Assembly: GCA_037178675.1 (NCBI GenBank)
Contig: JAYMGJ010000340.1
Span: 124,001 to 188,000 of the forward strand
Reading direction: 5' to 3'
Source of the DNA: Scleroderma bovista
Lineage: Eukaryota; Basidiomycota; Agaricomycetes; Boletales; Sclerodermataceae
DNA: 64,000 bases
Shown here: in pieces, positions 22,104 to 34,500 of the stretch
Position numbering within the stretch: the stretch's first letter is position 1
How the letters are laid out: each line of letters begins with the position of its first letter
The notes under the pieces: model-generated
What the model saw: only the letters and a program-made list of their open reading frames with translations
Database searches by the model: none
Told to the model about the DNA's origin: nothing
Position numbers and translations under genes: made by a program

Positions 22104-25100
22104 TCATACACAACCAAGTCTACCATACATTTGACATTGCTTTGCTGCATAGCATGCTCTCCCCATCTCTCCGCTCATATTAGCCTCCTCCTTTTGATCT
22201 CTCCAAAGTGTTTCCCTATACGAAAGAAATTGTCTTGTCCAGGTGGCTTCACATGTCAATAGTTTTACCTCTTCGTCCCACCTGTCTCGCAATGCTTTCG
22301 CCCTCAACCAATGCACCCGGTAAACTATACATGTCAGCCAGTGTTAACATGAGGAGCAATCATCTTACATTCAGACATCCAATCATTGACCTCTGTATCC
22401 CGCGGCACATCCATTGTCCAAAACCAGGCCAAAGTGTCATCCCTATGACCCCTTGCATTTGGGTCGGCAATGGTTGCACTGATCTTTAGGTCTTCTTTCC
22501 TCAACATTTTGTATCGGTTCAATGTGTTGCCGCTTGCATTCAATGCTATCATTTGTTTCCGGCACCGACGATATATTGCCGCATGCCGCTGCACTTTCAC
22601 ATCGGCACTACCCACCTTCCCCCAGGCCCTCGTAGTCATATTGTATGTCCCGGCATGTCTGACATCGGTCCGGAAGATGACTGCCTTGTGTGCCAGCGAA
22701 ACCCTTAGTTCATGTAGAGCATCGTTGGCCTGACCTTCCCTCAATCGTAACTCCTGATCCACCATGGTTAAAAGCCCCAACCTATCGGCTTGCTGCATCC
22801 CCAGGTACGACGGCAAGGGCAGTACCACAGCATCCGAGTAGTTGGGATCTTGTGGGTGGAATGTGTCTGAAAATACATCTTCACCATCACCTTCATCGAT
22901 GTCCGTTGTGGAAATGAGATTATCCGAGATGTCCTCATTCCAATCTTCGCCTAGAAATTGGGAAGCTGATTCACAGAGCCGATCAATTTGCATCTGCAGG
23001 CGGTCCTGCCGGCGGGCAATAGACAACCTTTGTGTTTCCGTCGCCCTTGCATGAATGTGGCGGACATCTATGGCCAAAATAATTTGTGATTCTTCGGCTT
23101 TCAATACCCTTGCCATCCATGTTGCTGCCCCACGCATACGACCATCCGGTCCCTGATTACTTATAATATCCATTTCGATCGACTTCGTTGTTTGAGCTGT
23201 CATATACGTCAAATTGGTTTGAAATCAGCCAAGCAAGTAAATACCTTTTTCCAGCTGCACCTCAAATATGTCCATTGATTTTGGATCAGTAGCCCTATTC
23301 TCCAAAGCCGATTTCTCTTGCTGTGCCCAAAGCTCATGCAACTCGACCGGAACCCTTGTATCAAGCTCTGCAAATGCTCCTTCCGCGGACATCAGTGCCT
23401 CTTGAGCATTCTTCAATTTTCTTTTCAGGGAGATGGCTGTGCAATATGTCGTTGGCATACTTCACCCAAAATCTGCAAGATATTGTGATACCACTCATGC
23501 ATCCGCACCATCTTTAAGAAGTTGTTGTCATTCATTTGAAAATCAAGCAGCTCCTGTCTATGCGGCGTTGCCATTCCGCGGGCCGATGGCGAAATGATGT
23601 TAAGAGAGGACCAGAGAGTCTCCATAATTTCACCATCGACGCGGCCTACACCAGAAATGAAATTGGGAGCATATCGGGTGAAACATTCTGCCTTGTGACC
23701 ATGTACATGCCAGAGCCCAATGCTAGGTTGAATCCATAGCCCAGGTGGTAAGGATATAAAATTGTTTGCTTCTAGCCGGCGCTTTAGGTTTTTGCTGTAT
23801 TGGCAATTGATGTCATAAAAGGTTATGACTTTTTGTTGCGGATCCATCCCATGTTGCACGGCATGTGCCAGAGCATAATCCATATTTACCTGCCTATCTT
23901 CCTGTTAGGGTGGAATGCATGCAACATGTCAGCACATACTGCTCTCCCTTCTGAAAGTCAACCATTGCATGGGGTACAAAGCATCCATGCCGCGCACATG
24001 CACACCCGCCAATTCCAGTAGATGCCAGCTGATTTCTTTTAGCATTTGCCTGGTTTACTGCTCGATGGTTGCTACAGTCAGATTTCTGTGAATTCCATTA
24101 CAATGCTGAACCGTATTGTAAACATGTGCAATCACAAACCTCGACCCGGTTCAATGTTCCAGCCAGATAATCCTTATATTCCGGCATTGTAACCATGAAT
24201 CCCATTCCGTCCATGAGCCAAACTTCATTAGCTGAATTCTTTGGCCGCATATGCTCGGCCTTGAAGTTTCCATCCATCACGATGGTCCTAGAATATTTCC
24301 ACCTATATCATGCAGCTGCTCAATAAGTACAAGTAAAAATAAAACATTACTTACTCCGAGAGGTCTACATCTTCACTGGATGGAATGTTTACTCCTGGTT
24401 GTGGGCATGCCGGACAGAACAGCACCAATTCCCCCCTCTTGGGATCAGGAGATCCTGGATGAAAACCTTGCCATTTCAACAGCTTTAACAGCCTCCACAT
24501 CCTCGACACCCTGAGTAGCTCTCTGTATCTGTTCTTGGATCAGTGTTGGTGGTGTCATCGGGTCCTTAATATCATGCTTTGAACTCACCGGTACAAGGCC
24601 GGGAAATGCATTGGATGTGACTCGCCGAAGCTTGCTGTAATAATTCATGGCAGAGGTGCCGCACTCCACATTATCCATAATGAAGTCATCCAATACTTGG
24701 AAGGTGAATACAGTCCTAGGTTCCTTTGTAGTTGCCGGGAAGAGTCCTGCTTTGACCAACTGCAAATGCGAAGCTCCTGCATCTGGACAGTTACAATACC
24801 TCACATCGCAAAAATGTACCCCAGATGTATGCACTACAGTTAGGCAAGACCTGTCCGTTCCTCCAGAAAGATGATGTGGTCTTGGTTGGTCCTGAATATC
24901 CTCCCATTCATCCTCAACATCACCAGCAATGTCCTCACCATCCATCCCGCCATTCGGACACGGATCCCCACCATGGCCGAGGTGTACCACCAACCCAGCC
25001 TTCTAAATGAGTTGTTGCTGTATGCCACGTAGAATTGATGACTCACCAGTCGTAACGATGATTCCTCAAAGAATGTACCGTTCCATTGGTCCACCCGGTG

Positions 25101-25622
25101 GAAGGGCCGCAACTTGTGTTCCTTTCTGCAACAGGAACTGCAGAGCAAGGGCCGGTGGATGCATTCGGCGCATCTGTACATGCCATCTCCTTGACACAAC
25201 ATGCAGACCCTTGGGTGAGGGGGTGCCTCCATGTCCAGAAGGACCTGGAGGTACCTCTGCTTGTATGGCAACCATGCCAATAAGTAACTGTCCTATTATG
25301 CCTTCAGGAGGACATGGCAAGTGCAGGATCGGAATAAATCACACACCTGATTCTTTGACACACCTGTTCTCTTTCGGGGTGGAAGATCATCCATGGAAAT
25401 GTATGGCTGGCCATCATCTGGAAACAGTTGGGATTGTTCTAATCCTATAGATGCTGACTGGGTCGGAGTGTCATTTGAAGGAGCTTTTCCATGATGGGCC
25501 TTCTTTCGGGGCGTTGCCTTCACCATCTTATCAATAGATCCCCTCCTTGATTTGAATGCCTGCCATGTTACATGAACCACCGGAGTAGAGCTACCAGCAG
25601 GTTGTATCTTGGACTTTGCCAT
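22104..25622 (-). CDS. KDZ (Kyakuja-Dileera-Zisupton) transposase, copy A, 1018 aa after splicing, one bad donor site
   Basis: RNase-H-fold DDE transposase. Ten exons: 25622-25347, 25292-25047, 24999-24589, 24533-24355, 24302-24140, 24085-23940, 23893-23499, 23436-23245, 23196-22369 and 22324-22104; introns are 44-62 bp. Start MAKSKIQ matches MGKSRIS in copy B. Order: a basic N-terminus; a CxC2-type Cys cluster at about 122-150 (CMLC, CAEC, CSSCC) continuing with FCDVRYCNC; NRYRELLRVSRMWR; then the catalytic core with D381 (IVMDGNFK), D501 (TFYDINCQYS) and E562/E565 (GRVDGEIMETLW); then a helical C-terminus ending FYRVHWLRAKALRDRW. All joins keep frame with no stop. However, intron 7 starts AT instead of GT at 23498-23497 (copy B has GTGAGT), so normal splicing would fail there. 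Confidence 0.85.
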
Positions 25623-26043
25623 GAGTGGTATCTGATGAGGAAATCCCTGCACAAAGTCTTTCCACATTGTATCTCACTGAAGCCTCATTGAAACAGCATG
25701 GACAGTGATCGGAAAGGGATCTTTGGATCTGCCGATTTGGATCTAGCTTTTGTAATATGGACTTGAAGATCAGGCACCAATGCAAAAATCCCATATATGG
25801 TGGCCGCTACTGAATTAGATGCTAAGTTAAAGTCCGGAAATAGCTTGTTAGCTGCCGAACAACATAGCCGGCCCCAGAAGTAGCTAGCTCACCAATGGAC
25901 TTTCCAAAAGAGGTCGGCGTGGAGGAATTGAACACTAATTGACATGGGAGAAACAATAGCTCGGGAATCCTTCAACAAAGTGTCCGGGACTTCTCTAGCA
26001 CAGCACCACTCAAAAAAGTATCTAAGTCTACTCAACATACAGC

Positions 26044-28436
26044 ATGGCCCGCAGTCGTTCATCCAGCAGATCTATGGAGAATCCTGATACAGAAGATGAG
26101 CAAGACCATTCTTCTGACTCGTCGGGCACAGAGGCACCACAAAATGTGGTAAAAACAAAACTCCGGGATGATGAGGTCGAGGTCCTTGAGGAAGCCTTGG
26201 AAGACTGGAAGGCAGCTGACAGCAACCAAAGGAAAGGTATGAAGAATGCCATGAAGGCAAAAATCAAAAATCTCCCTGCCAATAGCACACTCAAAGGACA
26301 CGAATGGGAGAAGAAAAAAAAGTGCGCCCCATTTCCATAACTTCACATGGACTACTGATGCATCAGTGATATCAGGCAATTAAAAATTGGTTGTATAACC
26401 ACAGCCGAGCCCGTGCCTGAAAGGCCCTAGTAAAGTATGGACGTAGGTGGACTGCCAGATCAGTCGTAATGAAGTTGAAGAAAAAAGAAATTGAAGCCGA
26501 ATTTGAATGGGCCGGAATTGCCCAAGGAAGCACAGGCATGATTAAAGGCTACCAAAAGGCGGTAGGATGCATCATGGGGAAGCTCACCCAGGAGGAAAGG
26601 GATGCTGCGGCAAAGCAGGCTGATGAATGGAACGAGGAGCAGCCGCCGGCAGAGGTCCAGGCTGAGTAAGTTTGACATGTTATCTCGACAATTATTCATC
26701 TGCAAACAGAATGGCCGAGACAAAAGGCCGACAATATGTCAAACAGTTTGCGCAGGAAATGTGGCGGCAGTGTGGGATGCGGGTGGTTGTGATGGCGGCA
26801 TGGAAGGGCCGGAATGGTCAGCCCATGATGGGAATGTATGTCACTTCTCACTTGTGGTATTTGTATACTCACATTCACAGGCATGACTTTAATTCAGCAT
26901 TGGGACAAGGGAAGACCTTTGCTGATTGGGATGACATCAAGCACCACTGGGATGCCTATGCACAGCAGGCCATAGGAGGGGAAGAACACGATGATAGCGA
27001 TGATGATGCCGGACCAACGATCTGCCAGAAGAAAGGGCAGAAGAGGCTGCAAACTGTCTTACCAACAGCGGAAGATGGCACACCAATGATTCCAATCATC
27101 CTTGATATGCAAGCATTGGAGAGAAAGGATATTATGAGGACCTTTGTGACATGGCATTATCGTAAGTTCTGCCTTGTAAATGGATGGAGAATTGACCCCT
27201 TGCCGCAGGCAAGGCATGCAGCAAGCCAAGTGCCAGTGTTCCTTGGGCTGCCATACATGCAAAGACCGGTATCTACATTTCATCTGTGTACCTGCCGCGG
27301 CATTGGGAGTTCAAAGAGCCGACCTGGCTCACAAATCAGGAAGTTACAAAGGTACTGGAATTCTGGCACGATAGGCAAGTGACAGATCCGGAAGATGTAC
27401 TGACATTTCACAAATGGAGAGATATGGATGGTGGATTACAAGATCCAGTATCAGATTGTGAGGACTCAGTGGCCGGAATGATAAGTGCAGCAAAGCCACC
27501 CCTGAAAGGTTAGCTCTGAATACTTTTATCAACTTGTTTTGACTGGTTCAAAGAACCTGCGGCACAAGATGTGGAACTCGCAAGCAGTCGGAAGAGGCGG
27601 CGCACAATTGGTATGGATCTTTCAACCATGTTATGCAACCATTGACATGCATAAAAGAAGAGGCCCCAGAGGAGAGGGAGTCCAGTGCAACAAACAAAAA
27701 CCAATGCCGGTCAAACCAGGATGATGGTACGCCCCATCCGTATTCCAAGCATTTGATCCTCCTACATTTGGAACATCCCTGTCAGCAAGCCATACAATGC
27801 CCATTGAACAGCCTGGTCAGTTCCTTTGAATATTTTTGTTGTCAGAATATGAAGTTTATATATAGAGGATGACTCAGATGGACATAATGCTAAGGAAAAC
27901 GGTGCGTGGGGCTTGGTTTTGTTATGCCGGTGGGACCATCTTGATGAAGAGCATCAGCGGCACTGACGGCATGGCAGCCGGCCGAACCTAAACAGCAAGG
28001 TGGGTATTGGTCTCAATTACTTGGAAATGGCATGTATTCTCATATAAGAAAAAGCACATATGGATCCCGGCAACGTCAATGCTAATGGACCAATGAAGCC
28101 AAAGCCCCGGGTTAAAAAGAACACAGCCGATGCGCCGGTGGAATGTAAGTTTGCCTATTTCAATATCCATTTGAGCAATTCCGACAAATGATAGTTGGTG
28201 AATTAACTATGCATTCCATTGGCAACACAAATGGGATGGAGGGTGGTCGATCAGGGGATGATGATGTCACACACTCTGGAGGCAAGGGGAAGTGGGCTGC
28301 CAGCACACGCCGGATTGCCAGGGCTCAACATGTCAATGCCGTTGCCGGGCCTAGTCAACCGGAACAGCAAAGAAGGCGGCCAAAGTGGCCCGATGCCGAT
28401 GTCCCTACGCCCAGCCCAAAGAGACGCCGCAAATAA
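26044..28436 (+). pseudogene. Gene Y, copy A: conserved KDZ-associated, probably DNA-binding protein
   Basis: Multi-exon: 26044-26321, 26376-26665, 26710-26835, 26881-27161, 27209-27508, 27554-about 27610, with later exons to 28436 ending PSPKRRRK. From exon 2 on, joins keep frame and match copy B (for example IKGYQKAVG / IGGYQKTVG; VTKVLEFWHDRQ / VTQILEFWRRRQ). Exon 2 begins AIKNWLYNHSRAR (B: HIKSWFYNH), reminiscent of a homeodomain recognition helix WFxN; this is only an inference. Basic clusters (SRKRRRT, PKRRRK) suggest nuclear import. Defects: TGA at 26418-26420 where B has TGC, and a one-base phase mismatch between exons 1 and 2 at an A8 run (26313-26320). Function unknown. Confidence 0.55.
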
Positions 28437-28516
28437 TATACTTGTAGAATAATTCTATTGTCAAATCTGCCATGTCTTGTGCCGAAAGATTTTATTGCTG
28501 CACTACTGTAACAAAA

Positions 28517-29715
28517 CTACAGCTTGGAGGGATCTAATACTACCACATCCTCAGGGTGATCGGACTCAATTATGTCACCATTCTTGCCAAGTTGGGCTGA
28601 CCTAGCCAACATATCCCGCACATTTGCCAACATCGCTCTCCGGCACATTTCTGATCTCCACAACCTGGCGGTGTCGAGCAACATGTTTGTGTAATGAATG
28701 TAGGCCACGATCATAGGGTGATCAAGGCCGGCATCGAGTGGGAGTAGGTCGGGCAAGTTCCTAGGAGGGACAGATGTAGCAACTTGCCTTGCAGAGGCCA
28801 CTAGATGACAACTGATCAACTGATACTATGGATCAAGCCCAAGAGAGACTTACATGAAAGCGCATCACTCTGGAATGGATCCAAATGCTCATGCAATGCA
28901 TTAATCCTGTCCACCATCTCAAAATATTCCACTGGATGATTGTTAAATACACATAATTCCTGCAGTAATACTGACTTACCATCCTCTGCATGCACGTGTT
29001 CCCGGAATCGTGCATGCGATCCAGATACAGCCTCAGGAGATTCTGCCTCCATTGGGGAGGTGGGAATCCGCTGGCTTGATGCCGGGCTCGATGGCGATGC
29101 CAGGAGCGATGGCGATGGTGGGCTGGATGGTGATGCCGGGCTGGATGGTGATGCCAGGACTGAGGATGCCAGCATTGATGGGGATGACGTCCCAATACAT
29201 GGCACGTGCACTGGAGAGGGCGGGATCCATGCGGCCATCGTGGGGGATGGCGACGGTGGCATCCATGCTTGCGGTTGGGTGCCTTGGGATGATGGCCGAA
29301 CTGATGGGGTAGCTGGCATTGCTGCCGGGGGTGGCATTGATGCCTGCGACCGAATGGTGAGGGTAGACAGCACATTGGATGAACTGGCAGCGATTGGAGG
29401 CGACGGTGGCATCCAAGCCTGGGATCTAGTCGTGGGGGTTGCTGCGCGCATCTCATGTGCTGAGGGGCCAGGGAGGTTGATCGGAGCTGATTGTGAGGGG
29501 GCCGGTAACTGATTGTTTGCCGCTGTTGCTTGTCTGTTGCTGTCCCCAGACATTGCATCGTTGTTCCTCACAGACACATTTGTTTCACCTGTGCGCATCC
29601 TGTGGCATGGGGGAGAGGGTGGCATCCAGTCCATGCTTGATGGCAGACGTTCATCGACAATGGATGGAGGCGGGTGCCACACTGGCAGTGCAGGAATGGC
29701 TGATAACGATGTCAT
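28517..29715 (-). CDS. Gene Z, copy A: Pro/Ser-rich disordered protein with conserved helical C-terminus
   Basis: Exon 1 starts at 29715 and reaches about 28981. It encodes a disordered region with repeated WMPPSP-like motifs (WMPPSPP twice, WMPPSPSP, WIPPSP) and Ser/Pro/Ala repeats (SSPASPSSP). A 48-bp intron leads to VEYFEMVDRINALHEHL, and a last exon (28819-28517) carries the conserved C-terminal part (YIHYTNMLLDTARLWR; B: YTQYANRLVEATSQWR), ending DPSKL (B: DPSLL). No recognised domain. The repeated Trp-Pro motif may be a short linear interaction motif. Exon borders after the first are approximate. Confidence 0.5.
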
Positions 29716-30179
29716 GCAGATCAGCTCAGAGGAGAGAAATTACTCACTCAATTTCCACGGACTTGCGCTATCAAATCTGACAGACTTAGGTGGCATAGCG
29801 GTAGCAAAGATGCAAGTTGACAAGATGGAATTGACGTGGAATGGAAATCACAATTGAATGATTATATAATAATGGTTTCCATATATAGTTCATTTATCTC
29901 ACCACTGGAAAGATTTGCTGATAGTGTGTTGTGCCAAAGGTATCGGCAAGTGCCGATGTTATACAAGTGCTGATAGTATTACAAATGTATGTCCTGCTGC
30001 CGGGGTGTATGCCGATTGTCTACCGTATGCATGTTCCAATGGAATGCTATGCTGATTACAGTATGTTACCTCAATCAACACATAATGCTGCCATCCACGG
30101 CAATTATAGATACTCTTGCTATTTATGTATATCGGTAACATCAAAGAATTACTGCAAAGGTAAATCTTGCATTTGCTGG

Positions 30180-30535
30180 TGAAAGATTGGGATAGTATCA
30201 TGTACATAGTGCCAATAGTGTGCTGTGTCACAAGTGTGATGTGCCGATAGTATGATGTGCCAATAGTATGATGTGCCAATGGTATGTTGTGCCAATGGTA
30301 TGTTGTGCCGATGTTGCTGTGCCAATGGTATGTTGTGCCAATGGTATGTTGTGCCAATGTTGCTGTGCCGATAGTGTCTTGTGCGAATGGTTTGCAAGTG
30401 CCAATGTTATGCAAGTGCTGATCACTGTTGCAGCGGCATGGATGTAATGCCGCCGATGGTTGTGCCGATTGTATGCCGATTGTATGTGCCGATGCAGTGC
30501 CAAGTGTATGTTCTCCCTTGTATGTTCTGCTGATT
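30180..30535 (+). repeat. 17-bp tandem repeat GTGCCAATGGTATGTTG (A-type word)
   Basis: Many imperfect units, mixed TGCCGA/TGCCAA. The TGCCA forms are consistent with loss of CpG from TGCCG. Related words are scattered from 29930 to 30180. Copy A intergenic repeat class; 30560-30890 has no gene. Confidence 0.8.
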
Positions 30536-30894
30536 GTGTTGTGCTAGTGGATTAAAAGTATGTTGCTCCTTCCAATACTTGATGCCGCCATACATGGCAA
30601 TTATAGTTACATCTGTAGGACATATCTAGCCTGCTCTTGGTATTCATGTATATCAGTAACATTGAAAAGTTACTCCACAGGTAAATTTGGGATGTGCCGG
30701 CAACATATTGGCAATGCATTCATGGCTGTGGTTGAGACCATTACTGGCATGTCTCTGACAGAGTTCTCAGGCTGTGTCAATGATTCACAAGGACAACTCT
30801 ACATGCATAAATATACTTTACAATGTGATGTATATGGTATACATGGAATAGGAAGCAGAAATTGTACAAAAGACGTAGGTATGATAAAAGAAAA

Positions 30895-32861
30895 TTAGTC
30901 CGTTTCCATTTGCACACCGGCATCATGCCCGGCATCGGCATCGGAACTCCCAATCTCCATATCAGATGCCGGCCCAACATCTCCATCTTCCAGCGGGCTG
31001 ACCTCGATTGCCGGAATATTGCCGGTCTCTATGGTTGCGGCCACTTCATCACAAATCGCTGTCAACAACACAATCTTGTGATCAGTAGCACATGGCTTGG
31101 TAATTGACAGACTTACCTTGTGGTGGGGCCCAGTCGTAGCTATCACCAGTTGGCTTGCTGGCACCCCTTTCATCGACCAAGCCTGGAGTTGCCACCTCCA
31201 GACTTGAGGCATTGTTGCGCAGCGCAACCTGCATACCATGGGTGCCGGTTGGCTCGCTTGAGCCATGTCGGGACGGATTGTTGGACGATGCCATTTCTTC
31301 CAGCATTGTGGTAGGCGCTAGTGCCAACGGGCTTGGCGGACTGGGGTGAGCGCACTGCGAGACCTCGGGACATGTTGAGTCAGATGCTGGCTGTGTCAGT
31401 GCGAATGCCTGCCACGATGCCGGACGTTGAAGATGGGATGGTGTTGGGAACAGCTGTTCCCGCATCGCTTCAACCACCTGCCGTAAGCTGGCGACTTCTC
31501 CGAGCGCAACGGCCAATCTTGCATTCGCTTCGTCCACCTTTCGTTCTGTTTCGGCCTGCTTTTCCCTCAAACGGACAACCTCCTCCTCGAGATCTTGTAT
31601 ATTCGACGTATTTGTACTGTCTCCCGGTGTTGTGGGAGGGTTCGTGCCACTGCCAGCGGCCGTTGACGATGGACTTGCTGTCCTCAATGTCTTCCCTAGC
31701 CATGCTGGAGTATTGATCAGTACCCCATCAAAAACTGGATGGAATATCGATAGAAATAATATTAAATTGTTCGAATAATGAACGACTTACTTGGTTTCCT
31801 GGGTGGATTGGCCGCTGCTGGTGCCGGGGTCTGACGTTGGCTTTTTGCATGCTGTGACCTTCCTCGGTTGAGTGTTGAGGGCGCAGATGGTGAACGCCGA
31901 CGCGGTGCAGGTTTCCTCGGTGCTTGTGAACGTGACCTTGACCTCGCTCTGACTGCCGTCATCATACTGCATGCAATCTTGCTGCAGCAACATTGCCAGC
32001 AAGCACGGCCTGGGTTCGCTGCACACCATCGATCTCGCTGTATGCACTTGATGCAGCGATCCTTGTCATCCACCCACTCATAGCCTGCGTCTGGTGTCTG
32101 CATGTTGCGAACGTTTGGCCTTGGTCGCTTTGGCCGTGGTTGTGATGAGCCTTCTTCATCGTCACCGTCGCTGTTGATCGTTGCGACGGATTGGGCACAC
32201 TTCCTCGGCTTGCGACTGCGACTGCGGCCCCTAGGCACCTCATCATCCTCAATGGCACGGCTTCCTTCTGGCACTGCTTGTGAGTCCTCAGTTTCGCTGG
32301 GCTCACCTACTTGGCCACGACTGCCTTGCACCTCTGTCTCCTTTACCCCCGATGGTCCTGCCACTGCATTGTTCCCCGACGGCTCTACCGCTCTCCTCTT
32401 TCCCTTGTCCACCTTCTTCTGCGGCTTGCCTAGTTGGAACCAGGGATGGTCCCAGATATCGTGGTCCGTGGCGTTAACGATGTCCGGGAAGTGAGGCCAC
32501 TTCCCTGTTGACAGGATCACCTCTGACGCCTCCATAAACTGGTCGGCAGCAACGATGATAGTCAGTATAATGAATCCTGCAGGTAACTCCTGCAGGACAT
32601 TCTCGACCCGGCGCTATCATATCCTAATCAGTGAGTTGATTGATTGCAGATAAATTTGCCACGCACCACCTGGGCCCAGATAGTTGACACTGCTTCTGAC
32701 CATACACCCTTCTCCCGTGTGCTTCTCAAGCCATCAATCTGGCCTTGAATTATTTCAGCGGCCTGGGCAACGACTTCTTCTGCAGTGAGGGATGTAGCTG
32801 TTGACACGTCCTCTTGAACGGATGAGGCGGAGACGAACTGAGAACCTTCTGAAGTTGCCAT
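30895..32861 (-). CDS. Gene W, copy A: Arg/Ser-rich protein with Cys cluster and coiled coil
   Basis: Start ATG 32861 (MATSEGSQ), first exon to about 32663. The second exon (32535 to about 31800) has WPHFPDIVNATDHDIWDHPW, a disordered Arg/Ser-rich region and a Cys cluster (CIKC...WCAANPGRACWQCCC), compatible with a small zinc-binding domain as in many basidiomycete DNA-binding proteins. The third exon (31687 to about 31110) holds a heptad-rich coiled coil (LEEEVVRLREKQAETERKV). A final acidic exon stops at 30895. Copy B has the first segment, the DHPW motif and the coiled coil but not the Cys cluster. A nuclear DNA-binding or scaffold role is inferred from composition only. Splice sites were not all resolved. 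Confidence 0.5.
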
Positions 32862-33634
32862 ATAGACTGTAAGGATGTGGAAATGGTAAAGCAGTGGTTG
32901 AGGAGAGGAAGAACTGGGTCCGATTGCCATGTGGCCTGGAGGATGTTCAACGTATTATATAAGCATTTCACACCACAACATGTTTGCATTGTGGTCGCAC
33001 ACCAAAGTGGACTAAATCAAATATAGGTTAATAATTCACCCACAAGTCCAACCAATCATTGTCCTGACAATTCGGCTAATGAACCACACTGCCACATTTC
33101 ATATTGCATGATGGCCGCGTTTCTATTGCTTGTGATTGGCTATCACAGTGCATTGTCCCATCACAATAATAAGGGATCTCGGATCAGCATTATGATTTGC
33201 CTTATTTTGGAGTGTGTCTCTCGGGGAACAATCAATGCGGCATGTATTAACACAGCTGCAGCTTGAGAAAGGGATCAATGCCGCATGTCAGTCATTGTGG
33301 TACGGCCATCATTAATTTAATGTTATCATTGTGGTACTTATTCGCACAGCCACCAGCCTGGCTGCCACCGGCCAGTATGTCAGTGGCAAATGCCGGTGTC
33401 CACAACCGTGCCAACACTGCCACACGGCACGGTCATTCCCATATTGCCGCACATGCAAGCATGATGGCCGCACAGCTATTACTCCAGCATGTTTGTGATT
33501 CTCGGCAAGGTATTGCGGCACCTGCGTGATGGCTGCACAGCCATTACCAGTATTTATGTTGTGCCGTTCTTGTAATGCCGCAATTCTATTATGCCGATGG
33601 TAGATTGCTGATGACATGTTGTGCCGCTGCTGTC

Positions 33635-33651
33635 GTCGGTTCAAATCCGAC
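33635..33651 (+). other. tRNA T-arm-like hairpin with Pol III B-box
   Basis: GTCGG-TTCAAAT-CCGAC forms a perfect 5-bp stem with 7-base loop and contains GGTTCAAATCC, close to the B-box GGTTCGANTCC. No matching acceptor stem is found upstream, so it is a tRNA-derived fragment or a coincidence, not a tRNA gene. Confidence 0.35.
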
Positions 33652-33667
33652 ATTGCCCGAAAAACAA

Positions 33668-33858
33668 TTCTGCCGACAGTCGTGTTCTGCCGACAGCCTT
33701 GTTCTGCCGACAACCTTGTTCTGCCGACAGTGTGTTCTGCCGACAGCGTTGTTCTGCCGACAGCGTTGTTCTGCCGACAGCGTTGTTCTGCCGACAGCGT
33801 TGTTCTGCCGACAGCGTTGTTCTGCCGACAGCGTTGTTCTGCCGACAGTGTGTTCTGC
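33668..33858 (+). repeat. 17-bp tandem array TTCTGCCGACAGCGTTG, about 11 copies
   Basis: Eleven TCTGCCGAC cores in 190 bp, near-perfect in the centre (33735-33850) and degenerate at both ends. As 17 is not a multiple of 3, all three frames stay open with the same repeated peptide; the ORFs here are artefacts. Confidence 0.95.
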
Positions 33859-33944
33859 CAATGCCATGTAGTGCCGATTGTGTCGTGCCACACCTGGCTT
33901 ACCGCTACTTTAGAGAAGACCAGATGCCCAGCCCTACATTTATA

Positions 33945-34500
33945 CAAGGGATATAGTTCTAAGGGCCTGCTGTGTATATTGGGAGGCCAAACATTATGGC
34001 CGATCATACTGAAGGGGAAGCATATCAGCTGGCCTTCCCATCTAGCTAGGTGTCCCCAGACGGAGGGCTTGCTTAATGCTCTGGGACACTGCATTCATAG
34101 CCTGTCACTTTGAAGTGTACTGCAAGGCCCTCCCATATAGGTAGATAACACCTTTCTGAGGGCCCACCTAATGCTATGGGACATTGTACCTATTGTTGCC
34201 GTGTGCCCTGACTATATAGATGAAACTGGCTCCAGGGCCTACTCATAGTCATGGGACACCAATCCCATGGCTAGGTATTCTTAAAGGTACACCATGCATG
34301 CAGCCCATTGGAAAGCACGGGATGCTGTTTCTATGGCTGGCCCTGCAACAAGAAAGGGACACCAAAGGTACAGCCCAATGCAAAGCACAGGACACACTAT
34401 CCCTCTGGCCCACTGACAGAAACAGGACACCAATACCACAGCCAAATTCAAAGCATGGGACACTGGTACAGAGGCCTTTCTATTGACTCCTGTCCGCAGG
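33945..34500 (+). repeat. Direct repeat R, right copy
   Basis: Colinear diverged copy of 16990-17600. At both places it follows TGCCG-type repeats. It marks the junction with copy B, whose ACCGG-type words begin at about 34505. Confidence 0.75.

Larger units (their letters stand above)
16680..34500. mobile_element. KDZ-class composite element, copy A, with TET/JBP cargo
   Basis: Holds gene X (-), TET/JBP (+), KDZ transposase (-), genes Y (+), Z (-) and W (-). Every intergenic stretch is filled with TGCCG/CGGCA-based short repeats. KDZ elements of Agaricomycetes that carry TET/JBP dioxygenase genes are established knowledge. Exact ends are not found. A pair of direct repeats (16990-17600 and 33945-34500) suggests either element-end sequence or a truncated tandem copy at the left. 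Boundaries are approximate. Confidence 0.7.

Noticed and set aside
33635..33651. Complete tRNA gene
   Set aside because: Only the T-arm is present; no acceptor or anticodon stem can be paired around it.
33575..34113. Overlapping ORFs with repeated CRQ/RCSADS peptides on both strands
   Set aside because: They follow from a 17-bp tandem repeat that keeps all frames open; there is no start context or family.
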